Source of the DNA: Eopsaltria australis
Lineage: Eukaryota > Chordata > Aves > Passeriformes > Petroicidae
Assembly: GCA_034509425.1 (NCBI GenBank)
Contig: JAVTVJ010000228.1
Coordinates: forward strand, 992,001 to 1,056,000
DNA: 64,000 nucleotides
Direction of reading: 5' to 3'
Shown: positions 11,759 through 22,496 of the stretch, piece after piece
How positions within the stretch are numbered: the stretch's first letter is position 1
Layout: every line of letters starts with the position of its first letter
The notes under the pieces: model-generated
Told to the model about the DNA's origin: nothing
Databases searched by the model: none
Seen by the model: only the letters and a program-made list of their open reading frames with translations
Translations under genes and position numbers: made by a program

Positions 11759-14700
11759 TGCAGAGCATTTCACCATGATCTTCCAGGCCCAGTGGGCACA
11801 GAAGTCCAGGGTAGGCACTCTCAACCAAGGAGTAATAAAAAAGAAAATTAGTAAGAACTGTGTTCATCCAGAGTTCACCAGAGCCATGGTCTCCAGCAGG
11901 ACCTCCCAGGTACATAACGCAGTGCTGCCCTCCCAGGCTGCTGTGGGGTGGGGACAGGAGCAGGACAGTCAGGCCTTTGGCAGGAGCCTTGCTCTCTTCC
12001 CCGGGTACAAACTGATACCAGTTTCCAGCTTCCCAAGCAAACGGCAATGTTAGCTTGGGCAGGGAGCCCAGAGGCCATAGTGCAAACCAGCGGGGTGATG
12101 GCTCCTCCATGCCTGAGCTCCTTTCGGATCCCTGCCAGCACTGCTCCTCCTTGGGGCCATGTCCCATTCCCTCCACAGTCCAAAGGAAAGGCCTGGACCT
12201 GGTTGTTCTGAACTGTTACACTCCTGCACCCAATGCAAAGATGCAGAGCAACCCTCTGCTGTGCCATGAGATACTCCCCAGTTCATTCCCACTTCTGCTA
12301 AACCCCAGCTCCCTGCTCCTTCCCACTGCTCATTCCTGCTTCTCCTAACTCCCTGCTCCCAGGCTACTCAGGGTCAGCTCTGCTATCCATTCCCAGACTG
12401 CCATTTGTTGAATGACTACATTTCTCCAAAGTGCCTTTCCAATATTCTCTTCCTATCTCTGCACTTCAAGAGGATTGAAGCCCCTCCACCTGCCTGTATT
12501 CACCTCAGACTGAATCCACTGGTCAAACTCCAGGGGAAATATTTTATAAGTTTGCTGTACAGTTTCAATGGCTCAGCCCCACTGCCAGGATGCTCCAACC
12601 AGCACCAGAATCTTCTTTAATTAATGTTGTGTGTAAAGATCACACCCCGACTCTCCAGATACCTGCCTTTACCAGGATTTGGGGTTGGAAGCAAGGAGCC
12701 TGTGTTCATGATCCCTTCTGGAGGGCTACACTCCCCTTCAGCTTCCAACCTGCACCCACCCAAGAAGCACCCATCCCACGGACCCCAACGCTTCCCTTCC
12801 ACCCTGCCACCCACTGCCACCAGAGATGTTGGTGATGGTGCTTCATCCTTTCCTACAACTAAAGCTGGGAGCATTCTCCAAACCTGTGGAGGTCGTTTTG
12901 GGACAGTTTCTTGCAGCACTGAGTGTCCCAACGAGTATCCTTCAGCACAGAGAGGTGGCCTTGGCATTGCTTCTCCTACCCCACAGTTCCCTGGTGTCAC
13001 TGGCACCATCTCTTCCTCTGCACTTCCCATGTGTGTCCTCTTCCCTCTGCTCAGCACTTGGAACCTGAGCTCCCAGCTGAACAACTCTCAGCCACCACAG
13101 AAGTCAAACACAGCCTGTATGTGTGTGATTATCATCATTACTACAGCAATAATGTCTGAGGGAAGGAGATACTGAAATGATAAACCTGGCTTAGGAACAC
13201 ATTGCAGCTATTATGATGGTCCTTAATGCTTCCTAAATGTAAATACTGATTTCCAGAGCCTTAAAACTACTGATGTTTTATGAGATAATGATTCAGCAAG
13301 GAAACACTTTCATCTAAGTGCTGGCATGGCAAGATTGGAGTCTGGGAGATGAAATGTTCTGCTGTAAGGGCCAGGTGACAAAGAATTAGCTGCGGAGACA
13401 GCTCCATGTAATGACTGCAAGGCAAAACAAACAGGAGCTGTGGCTCTCTGGGAGGTGGTTTCAAAGGTTCCTTGTGTGTTTGCACATCTGAGGCTGGAGG
13501 ACAGAGAGTGGGGGCAGCCTTTAATCCAAAATGGAGACAGAGCCACGAGGTGCCTGCCTGAAAGGGCTGTGGGATCCTGCTGCGGCAGGAACGGGCTCTG
13601 ACACAGCCAGTCTGTTCTGCACGGCCACACCGTCCCGAGGGACGGGAGGAGCGGATCAATGGAGAGCATTTTGTGTCACTGCAGCTGTGTCTCTCCTGAC
13701 ACTTCAAAGTGCCTGGCAGACATTCCCTGCTCCCCAGTGACAGCTCACTGACAGCCCAGCATCGCCCTCAGCACCGGAGGCAGCACAGAGTGGGGATGAG
13801 GGCAGCTCTCCCTGCAAAGCAGTGACACTTTATTAAGCCCAGGTATTTCAGTCTGCATTTGCTAGGGGGTTTATGAGTGTCATTACTACCAACATTTCTT
13901 TCTGCTTTAAAGAAAATGAGTTCCTTACACTGAAGAGCAAGTATGTGCCAGGGGCAATTAGCAAACACACCGGACAACCTCAGCTCCTGTCCAGACACTT
14001 CCACCCAGCCCAGCCAGGAGAGTTATTGCCTCCTGTCCCAGGAAAGCCTATTCCTGTCTCTGAGCACAGTGTCCTTGTCCCTGGGTCCTCAGTGGCTCCT
14101 TGCTCAGGAAACTGCCTTGACAGAGAAGTCAGGGCCCTGTGTTAGAAGTTTGGAAGGACCTCTGGAAGCCTGGATATTCTGACAGTATTACAGCTGCCTC
14201 AGCACCTTCCAAAAGTGGGGTGACAAAGGAGTGAGCAGCTCAGGGGCTGGACTGATACCACCCCATGTTTCTTCCCCAATCCCTACAAACTCTGGTCAGA
14301 TCCCAGACAGAGCAGGGCTGCAGTCAGGGCTGCACTGGGGGAGGCACATGCTCAGACTGCATCAGATGAGAGTAATTAGGTCACAATAAACCATTCTGAC
14401 ATCTGAATACACTGGAACACTTGGAAACACAGGAAGGCACCTGTACCTATTCACATGGGATGGCTGGAGCAGCCAGTGCAGGTGAGGATACCTGTGCAGA
14501 TGTTGACTCACAGCTGGACTTACGGCCATTGCCAACACGCCAAGTTCCTCTCTCAGCTATTTCAGCTATTTCAGCTCTTTATGTGCCTGTGCTGGTCCTT
14601 CCTTGGCTGGTCTCTATCCCTTTCAGTTCTCAATTGATGTCACTTTTCTTAAGATTAATGCTTCAGCATTCTCAACTCAGGCTTCCTTCCATTTAAAATG

Positions 14701-15359
14701 GGAAGAGGGAACATTACTTCCCAGACTAAAAACCAGGAGACCCAGCTCCTGACATGGGCCAGCTCTTGCAGGACTATCCAGAAGCACCATCACTGAAGCC
14801 CCTGCAAGCAGAAGGGCTTCTGCCAGAGTGGGCACCAGCAGTGTATCAGTTCCAGTAACTCCATTCTGGGCACCTCTGACTTCCTATAGCAGAGATCCAC
14901 CTTCACTACACCTCCCTGTGTGCTTTCCACTGCATCTTGGGGCAACCCAGTGGGAGATGTGCACCTCAAAACCTCATGGATGGACTGGGAGGAGGGGAAG
15001 GGCCATCAGAGGCTGATGGCTGAGGGTGGACACATCTCCATACCCTTGATCACCACTGGGATATTCCAGGAGCTTAGGAAACACCCGCCTGCTGGCTGAG
15101 ACAGACTGACGGGAACTGTGGGGTGAGGACAGTATTTCCATTTCTGAAGGGAAGAGGCAACAAAGCAAGGAAAGGAGTCACTCTGGGAGACACAAGGAAA
15201 TTCATCCGATGTAGTGTCTGATGTCCACTGAGGAGGAGGGCAACTGATTAGAGAAAGCTGAACATGGCAGGAACAGAGCAGGAGTCACTCCCAGGACAAG
15301 CAGTGACTAAACTCACTGCTGAGATTTCTGGAATGTGTGTCTCCTTTTTCTGCTTTCAG

Positions 15360-15448
15360 TACCAACATCTGCTGTGGGAGAGCCCCAAAACCTGACACAA
15401 GCAGGGTGGCTCTGACCACGCTCCCACAGCTCAGGGCTTTGGTGGCAG
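15360..15448 (+). other. Candidate 89-nt exon with strong splice sites
   Basis: The 3' splice site ends in TCTCCTTTTTCTGCTTTCAG (15,340-15,359), close to ideal, and a TGACTAA branch-point-like word lies about 50 nt upstream at 15,303-15,309. The 5' splice site is GGCAG followed by GTAAGC at 15,449. Only one of the three frames is open, giving 29 codons beginning TNICCGRAPKPD. No protein family is recognised. Sequence signals are clear; whether the exon is transcribed is unknown, and a non-coding RNA exon is equally possible. Confidence 0.3.
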
Positions 15449-15939
15449 GTAAGCCAATGCCTCAGAAGCCAGAAAAGAAGCAGCACAGTTGAGTTTGCTC
15501 TGGCACATGGGAGCTGCAGGATCAGCTACACACTGCCAGACTTCTCTCAGCTTGCCAGCCTCACTGCATAGATGTGTCCAGGAACCACCACAGCTCGGCT
15601 CAGCTCTGGGAACCAACTGCTTCCCATGCTCTGGCTGCTTGCCACTGCCGTGCCTAGGGCTCGGCAAACTGTGAATCTGGGCTATGGAGCTGCTGCAGAA
15701 GAGCTGAGCTATCTCAAGTCCTTGGCAGAGGCACCTGACCTCTGGCATTTTCCAGCAACCTTTCTCTGCTGAGGGAGACAAGCTCCAGCCCTGCCAGAAA
15801 CTGAAGGGCTCCACAGAGAGTACCTGGTCCAGCCTTGCAGACAGGTTGCAACAGACACAGTGTGGCATCAGCTGGTGGATCAAAAAGCCAGATGGGACAG
15901 GGGGAATGGTACCAGGCCACATCACAGCCACAAACTTAC

Positions 15940-16042
15940 CCATCACAACACCAAACCAGGCACTGACGAGGGTAAATGAGCTGGGCATTAACCAAGTCAC
16001 AGTGTTATCATCTGCTGGGCCAAACCATGGAGGTCCCGTGGC
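15940..16042 (-). other. Candidate 103-nt exon, minus strand
   Basis: Read on the minus strand, a pyrimidine-rich acceptor (TTTGTTTCTCTGTGCTGCAAG) precedes the segment and a consensus GTAAGT donor follows it (plus-strand ACTTAC at 15,934-15,939). Two frames are stopped and one is open for 34 codons, with a hydrophobic second half (FTLVSAWFGVVM) that could be part of a membrane segment. It starts near ATGPPWFGPADD. I do not recognise the protein. It lies within a 189-codon minus-strand open frame that also runs past the donor, so the open frame alone is not evidence. Confidence 0.28.
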
Positions 16043-17886
16043 CTTGCAGCACAGAGAAACAAATACCCATAAAATACCCTGTACCTACAGGAGCCCTTGC
16101 ACTGGCACCCACCCCCCCTCCCCCACTCTGACCCAGCAGCTCCACACCTTCAGCAAGATGGGAATCCCATGTTCTCCCACTCAAGGTAGAGAAACATTCC
16201 TCATTTCTCAGAGGAGATGAGTTATAAATGCAGCACCACAAATTGTTGCTACCAACCACCAAACCCACAAGAAAAGGCAGGAAATCTGAACAGTAAGAGC
16301 TCTTTACATATTTCCTCCAAATCTCCTACTTCAAGCCTCCCCAAAGCTTCAGCTGGAACAGAAACATGGGAGATGCTTCAATGTGTTCTAAACCTGCTTG
16401 TCAAAACACAGACTCCTCACAAACACAGCACTACACTCAGGAGCATCGAAATCTTGGACAGCTGTTGGGAGAGGTCACAAAAACATGGCCATGAGCTCTT
16501 TGCCAAATGTGTGTTCATGTTGCATCCACAATGACCCCATAACCTCCTGTGATATTCCTCTGATCTCCCAGAAAGCCATGAGGGATTAAACAGCACGGGA
16601 AATGGCTCTGGCTGTCTTTCCAGAAGTCTTTATCTGCCTGAGGTCTTGGAAAGCTGATAAGCCACAATGTGTTGGGGTGAACAGGCAGAGAAGCTCCCTC
16701 AAATCAGATTTCCAGTATGGAGCTAGAAATCTGCACCAAGTTTTACAAACTCTTGATAAAGAGGAATCAGCAGATAACTGAAGAACATACACACACCCCA
16801 CACTTGCTCTCCCACCACGGACAGCAAGCAGGCAGATCTGTACAGCATTCCCTGACATAGCCTGTCACCCCTGGCCATGCTCCCTCTGAGGCCAAGCCTA
16901 ACTTGGACCAAGGATGCTGCAATGCTGCTTGCACTTCTGGGATGTAGGATTGCAGGAATGCTTGGGAAAGCAGCAAAGAGTGAGCAAGAACAGAAGGACA
17001 GTGAGCTTTGGAGGAGAAATTTCCTCAGCCCAATTCCTTCTGAATTTTCCAAAGCCATGCTCCCCTGACAATTCTGCCCATAAGAGCACTGTCCTAGAAC
17101 TTCGAATCCACCTATGTTTTTTGGGTTTTTCTTCAGAAGAAAGGTGATAACCTGAAGACCTTTACTTCCCCAAGCAAAGCAGGAGTAACACAAGGTCCCA
17201 CAGGCAACATGCTCAGCAGCACAACACATAATTCAGTGCTGGGGAAAAACCCAACCGCTCAGCAGGGCTCTTAACAGAGTTTGCCATTATCCAAATGATG
17301 ATGGGAACAAACCTGTCCTTCCAGCAAGCACAACCTTCTTGCCTGGAAGGTGCCATGCTGTGGTGAGGTTCTATTACCTAATCCACACACCCAGTAACCA
17401 ACTGCTTGTGTTGGTGGAGTGGTTTGCAGTAATTTTCTCATGTCCGTGGCTCTAAAACACCTCTTACCCCCCTGTCCCCCTATAGCTCACAGTGCTGTAC
17501 CAAACACAGCGGGTGGAAGACAACAGGCACCAGCGTCAATGCACAGCTGCAGGAGATGCACTCTGAGATCAGCCTGCTGTGACACACAACGAAACCCTTC
17601 GGTTCTCCAAAGCAGCTCAGCTGTGCAAACCAGGAGCAGAGGTCACCTGCGCAGCCCCCTCTCTCAGCTCTGTCCCCCAGGCTCAGTCAAGCTGTCACTG
17701 TTCCTTCTGACCTGATGGAAGAATTTGCATATGCCCTGAAGCCAGGATGACTGACAGCCCTTCCACTGTTATCCTCACTTGTGTAATTGCAGCAGCTATT
17801 CTTGTACACTGAAATGTCTAATCTTAGCAAGCCATGGAGCTGCTGGGTAATATGGACCAGCCGGGAATTTCCATGCAATTACTCAC

Positions 17887-17946
17887 CACTGCTACTGGCA
17901 CTTACTTTGGCTGGTAATAGTCCTTCTTGTCTGCTGACCCCAGACT
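17887..17946 (-). other. Candidate small exon with tandem donors, minus strand
   Basis: On the minus strand a strong acceptor (CTATCTTTTGTGTCTTGCAG) ends next to 17,946. Two good donors follow: GTAAGT at 17,905-17,900 gives a 41-nt exon, and GTGAGT at 17,886-17,881 gives a 60-nt exon. The peptide reads SGVSRQEGLLPAK in one frame, continuing to VSASSS for the longer form. With the shorter form the frame would be phase-compatible with the candidate at 15,940-16,042, the next one downstream on the same strand. That linkage is inference. Confidence 0.28.
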
Positions 17947-18700
17947 CTGCAAGACACAAAAGATAGATGGATTTATTTTTTTTAACCCTTTGCCAAGCAA
18001 GTATCACTGATGAGAATGTGTGGGGAAGGCACATGTCTGTTATTTTCCTGCCCGATGGGTCAAGGTGGGCTGGCTGGACAGGACAGCTTGGACCTCCAGC
18101 CATAGGCAGAGCCCACAGCAGTCAAGGATGTGAAAATAGAGTGTTTAACTAGAGATGAGAGGATGCATTAGATCTGAACTCAATGTATTCAGGCATGTCT
18201 GTGTTTCCTGCAGAAGTGTTGGCACCTTGTGTCAGGAGGGGACTCAGGTTCTTTCAAGTCTGCCCAGCCCAATAGGACAAAGTGCAGGGTTTGGTGGAGG
18301 GGCTGAGCCACCACCACTGCAGAGATCCTCTGCCAGGTCAGGGGCTGAGCCCCAGGCCCACAGTGTCTTCCAGGAGGAGAACAAAAAAATTCTTCTGCCA
18401 AGAAAACCACATCAGATCCCAAGCACATGCAAAACTGGGAAGCAGAGAGAGCTCCAATGCTCGCTCAGGTTCCCAAGTGCCTCCAACTCCACCCCCGGCA
18501 TGATGGAGTTGAAGTCTGAGAGCACCACAGATGGGCTGTGCCAGGGTCCCCTGTGAGACCTCAGCCAGGCCAAGCCTCCCCCTAGGGACCCTGGGGGCGA
18601 TGGGCACTGCACAGACCCCACCTGTGGTGTGGGGCACACACAGAGCGTGTGCGCAGCTCCTCACGCCCCATGGGGGCGTGTACCCCACACACACCCCAGT

Positions 18701-18732
18701 CTCTCCCCCAACACACCTCTCCCCCAACACAC
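18701..18732. repeat. 16-bp tandem duplication
   Basis: CTCTCCCCCAACACAC occurs twice back to back (18,701 and 18,717), with degraded similarity on either side. Confidence 0.9.
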
Positions 18733-19109
18733 CTTGTCCCAGATGTGCCCACAGCAGGGACTGGCCCCCAGCCCTGCTCCAAAGCCCCAGTGCATGACAC
18801 GAGCTCCCTGAGAAGAGAATGGTACCTGCACCAAGGGATGTGCAGGGCAGGCTGTGCCCAACACCATGGGATGCTCGCGGCAGGCAGCACCGGGACAGAC
18901 AGACACAGACCCACCAGATCTGGGTATCACCAAAGCCGTTGCACCACCACAGCCCTCTCCTCCTCCTCCTCCTCTTCCTTGTCCTGGGGATGATCCTTGT
19001 CCAAGCACCTTGTGGGGTGGGGGACGGTGAGCAGCAGCGCGGTCCCCGTGTGTCGGTGCGTGCAGGCACCGCTTGGGCTCCGGGGTGGCTGTTGTAGTTT
19101 TGCTCCGTG

Positions 19110-19122
19110 GTTGCCAGGCAAT
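19110..19122 (+). promoter_or_regulatory. RFX X-box-like motif in CpG-rich DNA
   Basis: GTTGCCAGGCAAT is an inverted repeat of two RFX half-sites with a 1-bp spacer, matching the X-box pattern GTNRCC-N(0-3)-RGYAAC except for the last base. It lies in a short CpG-enriched segment (about 19,000-19,200) that also holds the words GCGCGG, GTCGGTGCG and CCGCAAGAGCG. X-boxes are found near promoters of cilium genes and in MHC class II promoters, but no adjacent gene is visible. Confidence 0.35.
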
Positions 19123-19497
19123 GGTGAGCTCCAACTCTAAACAGCGGGAGCAGCAGGGCCGAATGCTAATCAGGGCCGCAAGAGCGATCCCAAAGCTTCC
19201 CCTCACCAGCCAAAGCCAGCATGCAGAGGAGGACCCCAGCTTTTAAGCAGGCAGGGATCCACTGTCACCAAAACATAACAAAAAGGGAGCTCTGGCCAAG
19301 GCAGCAAGATGGGGCTGTGGTTCTGTGGTGGCTGACCCTGTCCATGGCATGGAGATGTTGGCTGGTCACCAACACAGTGGGGAGGCTGCAGGCCGTCAGT
19401 CTGCATGTGTGACATCCTTGTGCTCAGCCCAGGGCACACAGAGGTCTGGTCGTAGAGCTAGGAGCACACAAGGAGCAGCTTCCCTTTGGGGTGGGAA

Positions 19498-19752
19498 GCT
19501 CACTGGAAATGGCTGGAGCTGTGCCAGGGGAGGTTTAGGTTGGATCTTGGAAAAAGGCTCTTCCCCCAGAGGATGGTGGGGCACTGACCAGGCTCCCCAG
19601 GGAATGTCAGAGCTCCAGAAGCATTTGGAAAATGCTCTCAGGGATGCCCAGGGCAGGATTGTTGGGGTGTCTGTGCAGGGCCAGGGGTTGGACTGGATGA
19701 TCCTTGTGGGTCCCTTCCAACTCAGGAGATTTTGTGATTCTGTGGTTCTAAG
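19498..19752 (+). mobile_element. CR1 LINE 3' end, GATTGTTGGGGTGTCTGTGC subtype
   Basis: A sense copy of a CR1 3'UTR type different from the common one: ATGGCTGGAGCTGTGCCAGG, then GGTTTAGGTTGGATCTTGG, CAGGCTCCCCAGGGAATG, GGATTGTTGGGGTGTCTGTG and TTGGACTGGATGATCCTTGT. It ends in the tail TTTTGTGATTCTGTGGTTCT. Two further copies of this subtype occur at about 24.95 kb (+) and 46.25 kb (-). Confidence 0.94.
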
Positions 19753-19927
19753 ATGTCACCTGCACTTGTGCTGATTGTCAACAAGCAAGAGCTCTGAGCA
19801 GCCCCACCGGATGGAGATGGGGACAGCCCCTGGCTGTCCCTGCTGCTCCTCTGACCCCACAGCAGCAAGAAGCTGCAGCAAAGCCCCACGGATCAATGGC
19901 CAGACACCAAATTGGGCTGATCCAACC

Positions 19928-20070
19928 CTGGCACAACCTGCCCAGATAGGTGGTAGAGTCTCCATCCTTGGAGACATCCAAGACCCACTGGACATGGTCG
20001 TGGGTGTCCTGAATAATCCAGGGGAGGTGATCCTGCACTGAGCAGGGGATTGGGCTGAGAGATCTCCAGG
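19928..20070 (+). mobile_element. CR1 LINE internal 3' fragment, third subtype
   Basis: Recognised from GTGGTAGAGTCTCCATCCTT, GGAGACATCCAAGACCCACT and GAGCAGGGGATTGGGCTGAG followed by GATCTCCAGG, which is the 3'UTR of yet another CR1 group. The terminal tail is missing, so the copy is truncated at both ends. It lies about 180 bp beyond the preceding CR1 in the same orientation but from a different subtype. Confidence 0.8.
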
Positions 20071-22351
20071 AGATCCCCAGATCTCCCAAACCACTCCATG
20101 CATTCCTGAGGCAGCAGAAAAATGAGCACAGCAGTAACTGCTCAGGGTGAGCAATGGGAGCTGTCCTGGAAGCCCACAGCACACCCAGGAACAGCTCCAC
20201 TCCTTCCAGCACAGCATTCCCATACGGTATTTCCTTCCTCCTGTAAACTTGACACCCAAAACCCAAAGTGGAACTTCCCAAACTATGGATTGGTTTCAAC
20301 AAAGTTCATAAGCCACAACAAATTCAGTTCCTTCTGCTCTCTGTGCTAGTGGGGATCATGGAGAGCTGCTGATATTTAAGGAGAAATCACCTGCAAACAG
20401 CATTCTCAACACTACTGAAACAACATCTGGAAAACCTGCACCCCACACAGCCAGACCCTCCACCTAGCCACAGCAGAGGTCCATGGGAAAACTCCCATCA
20501 ATGCCATAGCCAGCGGAAACTAAGATTTTAGATATCTGGGATAAAACAATGAGGAAATAACTTTGCAGAGAGATTTTTTAAACCCAACAAAAAATGGGCA
20601 GTGGTTACATCAATGATGAGCCAAAATTATTGATTTTAAAGCTCATTAAGAAAATAGCAAATAAGGAGAAAAAGCAGAATTCCAGCAACATGTTCAAGGA
20701 ATTGGGCTTGGAGCAAGACCAGGAACTGTGAATCAGCTCCTGGCTGTACCACCACCCCAAAGTCTGGCCTTGACCCATTTCTTCCCACGTTTTGCCTCAG
20801 TTTCCCCATATTGCCCCTGCACAGCCGTTTGCCTCCTTATTCTCTTTCCAGATGAGAACAGGACCATGCCCAGCAGGCAGATGGAGTCACACAGGTCATT
20901 CTCACCATGCTGCATTTCTCTCTCCTAAGCAAGCACAAAACCAAGGTGGCCATAGATCCAGAGGACTCTGGGAGAGTGTCCAGGAAAGCACAATAACCAC
21001 CAGTGAATGGAACAGTTTGCTGGAGACCTTTCCAAGGACAGGGACATCAAACATCCTGGTAGGAACTGGAGAGAGCTCGGAGCCCAGCCTGGGAAGATCC
21101 TCCCCATCGGGGGATCCGTGATGGCTTGGAGAGGTTAGTGAGGGATCACGCAGGGAATGGGTGATGGGAGGCTGTGGGCAGGACCAGCCGTGGGCACTGC
21201 CTGCTGTAGTGTCACACACAAAGGGACAGCTCAGACTGTCCCAAGGGGCAGCAGCAGGACTGGGACAGTGCCACCACCGCCACCTCGGTCCCACTGAGTA
21301 TATCACAGCCTCAGCCACAGGAGGGAAGATAAGGGAAAAGTGGCCAAGGGAAGGGTGGGATGTAAGGAAGCAGGGTCAGGCAAAGGGCACACATGTCCTG
21401 GATTTTAGGAAAAATGTCCTGGCACTGGGCTTGAAAAGAGTTTCAACACGTCCAAGTTGGAGGACAGAGCAGGTTTTACAGCGCTCACTAAACAAACCAG
21501 TGCAGAGGGGACAGGTGCTGACCTTACTGGGAGTTGGGACTGGCTTTTCTTTTCCTGTGCCTGAAGCCTGGGAACTGAAAGAGGCAGAGGAGCAAAAGGT
21601 GGCCTGGTGTTTTGCTGTGCCTTCTGGGAGGAAAGATAAATTCCTCCTGGACTGAGAGGGGATTTGCAGGCTTCTATCTATGCAAATAAACAATAAAAGC
21701 TCAAACGCCAGCCTGTGTGCATGCTCTGCTCTTGGATGGTCTCCAGGCTTCCAGAGCAGTGACTGCTCGTGGCTCCTGTGCATCAAGGCAGAGCTGGGGA
21801 TAGCAGAGAGGCACAACTACAGTGTGGCCGATCTCCCAAATCAATCTGGGAGCTTCACAGGCTCTCAGATACCTCCTGCTGCTGCTCAGGGTGCTGGGAG
21901 CCCCTGGCCATCCTGAGACAGAGGAGAGGAGCATCACCCAGTTCAGAGTCCCTGTGAACCCCAAGCTGCAGTGTGAGTTACCCTCCGTCAGGACCCAATG
22001 CTGCTCCTCGCTTGCTCACTTCACTGATGACTCAGGGCTGAGGAAGCACAGTTTAAGTCCCTTAATGAAATAATTTTTATCAGCCTGTCTTTCTAAAACA
22101 AACACCTCAAGCAAGGCCTGCACCCATCTCCACCCTTTCCTCCTGAGACAGAGTTGAGCGACCATGGGCATGGGCAGCACAGAGGCACCTGTGGGGGCAG
22201 GAGCAGCCCCTGCTGCCCTGGGATGTGGCACTGGGCAGGGCAGCCACCAAAACTTCCCAGGATACCCCCTCCATCCCTCCAGTGCCCATGCTCCTGCTGC
22301 CAGCAGGGCCAGGAGAGGAAGGTGGGACACAAGGATGCTGCCCCAGATGAT
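20071..22351. other. Single-copy DNA without recognised gene
   Basis: The part from 20,520 to 20,720 is AT-rich with TTATTGATTTTAAAG-type words and resembles a conserved non-coding block. The rest is GC-balanced with overlapping chance frames on both strands. Nothing is assignable. Confidence 0.45.
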
Positions 22352-22496
22352 GAATGCCCCTGGATCCCTGGAAGTGTCCAAGGCCAGGCTGGACAGGGCT
22401 TGGAGAAACCAGAGACAGTGGAAGGTGTCCCTGCCCTTGGCAGGGAGTGGGACAGGATGAACTTTAAAGTCCTTTCCACTCCGTCATTCTATGAAT
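22352..22496 (+). mobile_element. CR1 LINE 3' end
   Basis: Sense copy with GGATCCCTGGAAGTGTCCAA, GGCCAGGCTGGACAGGGCTT, GAAGGTGTCCCTGCCCTTGG and a tail TCCGTCATTCTATGAATCT. The 3' end is near complete, the 5' side cut after about 145 bp. Confidence 0.93.

Larger units (their letters stand above)
11759..19497. other. Longest stretch free of CR1; candidate exons only
   Basis: Almost 8 kb without a recognised interspersed repeat. It contains three candidate exons (15,360-15,448 on +; 15,940-16,042 and 17,887-17,946 on -), a 9-bp repeat at 14,553-14,577 (CAGCTATTT units), a 16-bp duplication at 18,701-18,732, a CCT run at 18,956-18,980 and a CpG-enriched segment around 19,000-19,200. Repeat depletion over this length may reflect constraint or simply chance. 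Confidence 0.5.

Noticed and set aside
17680..17720. Acceptor-like CTCTGTCCCCCAG
   Set aside because: No donor within a plausible distance in an open frame.
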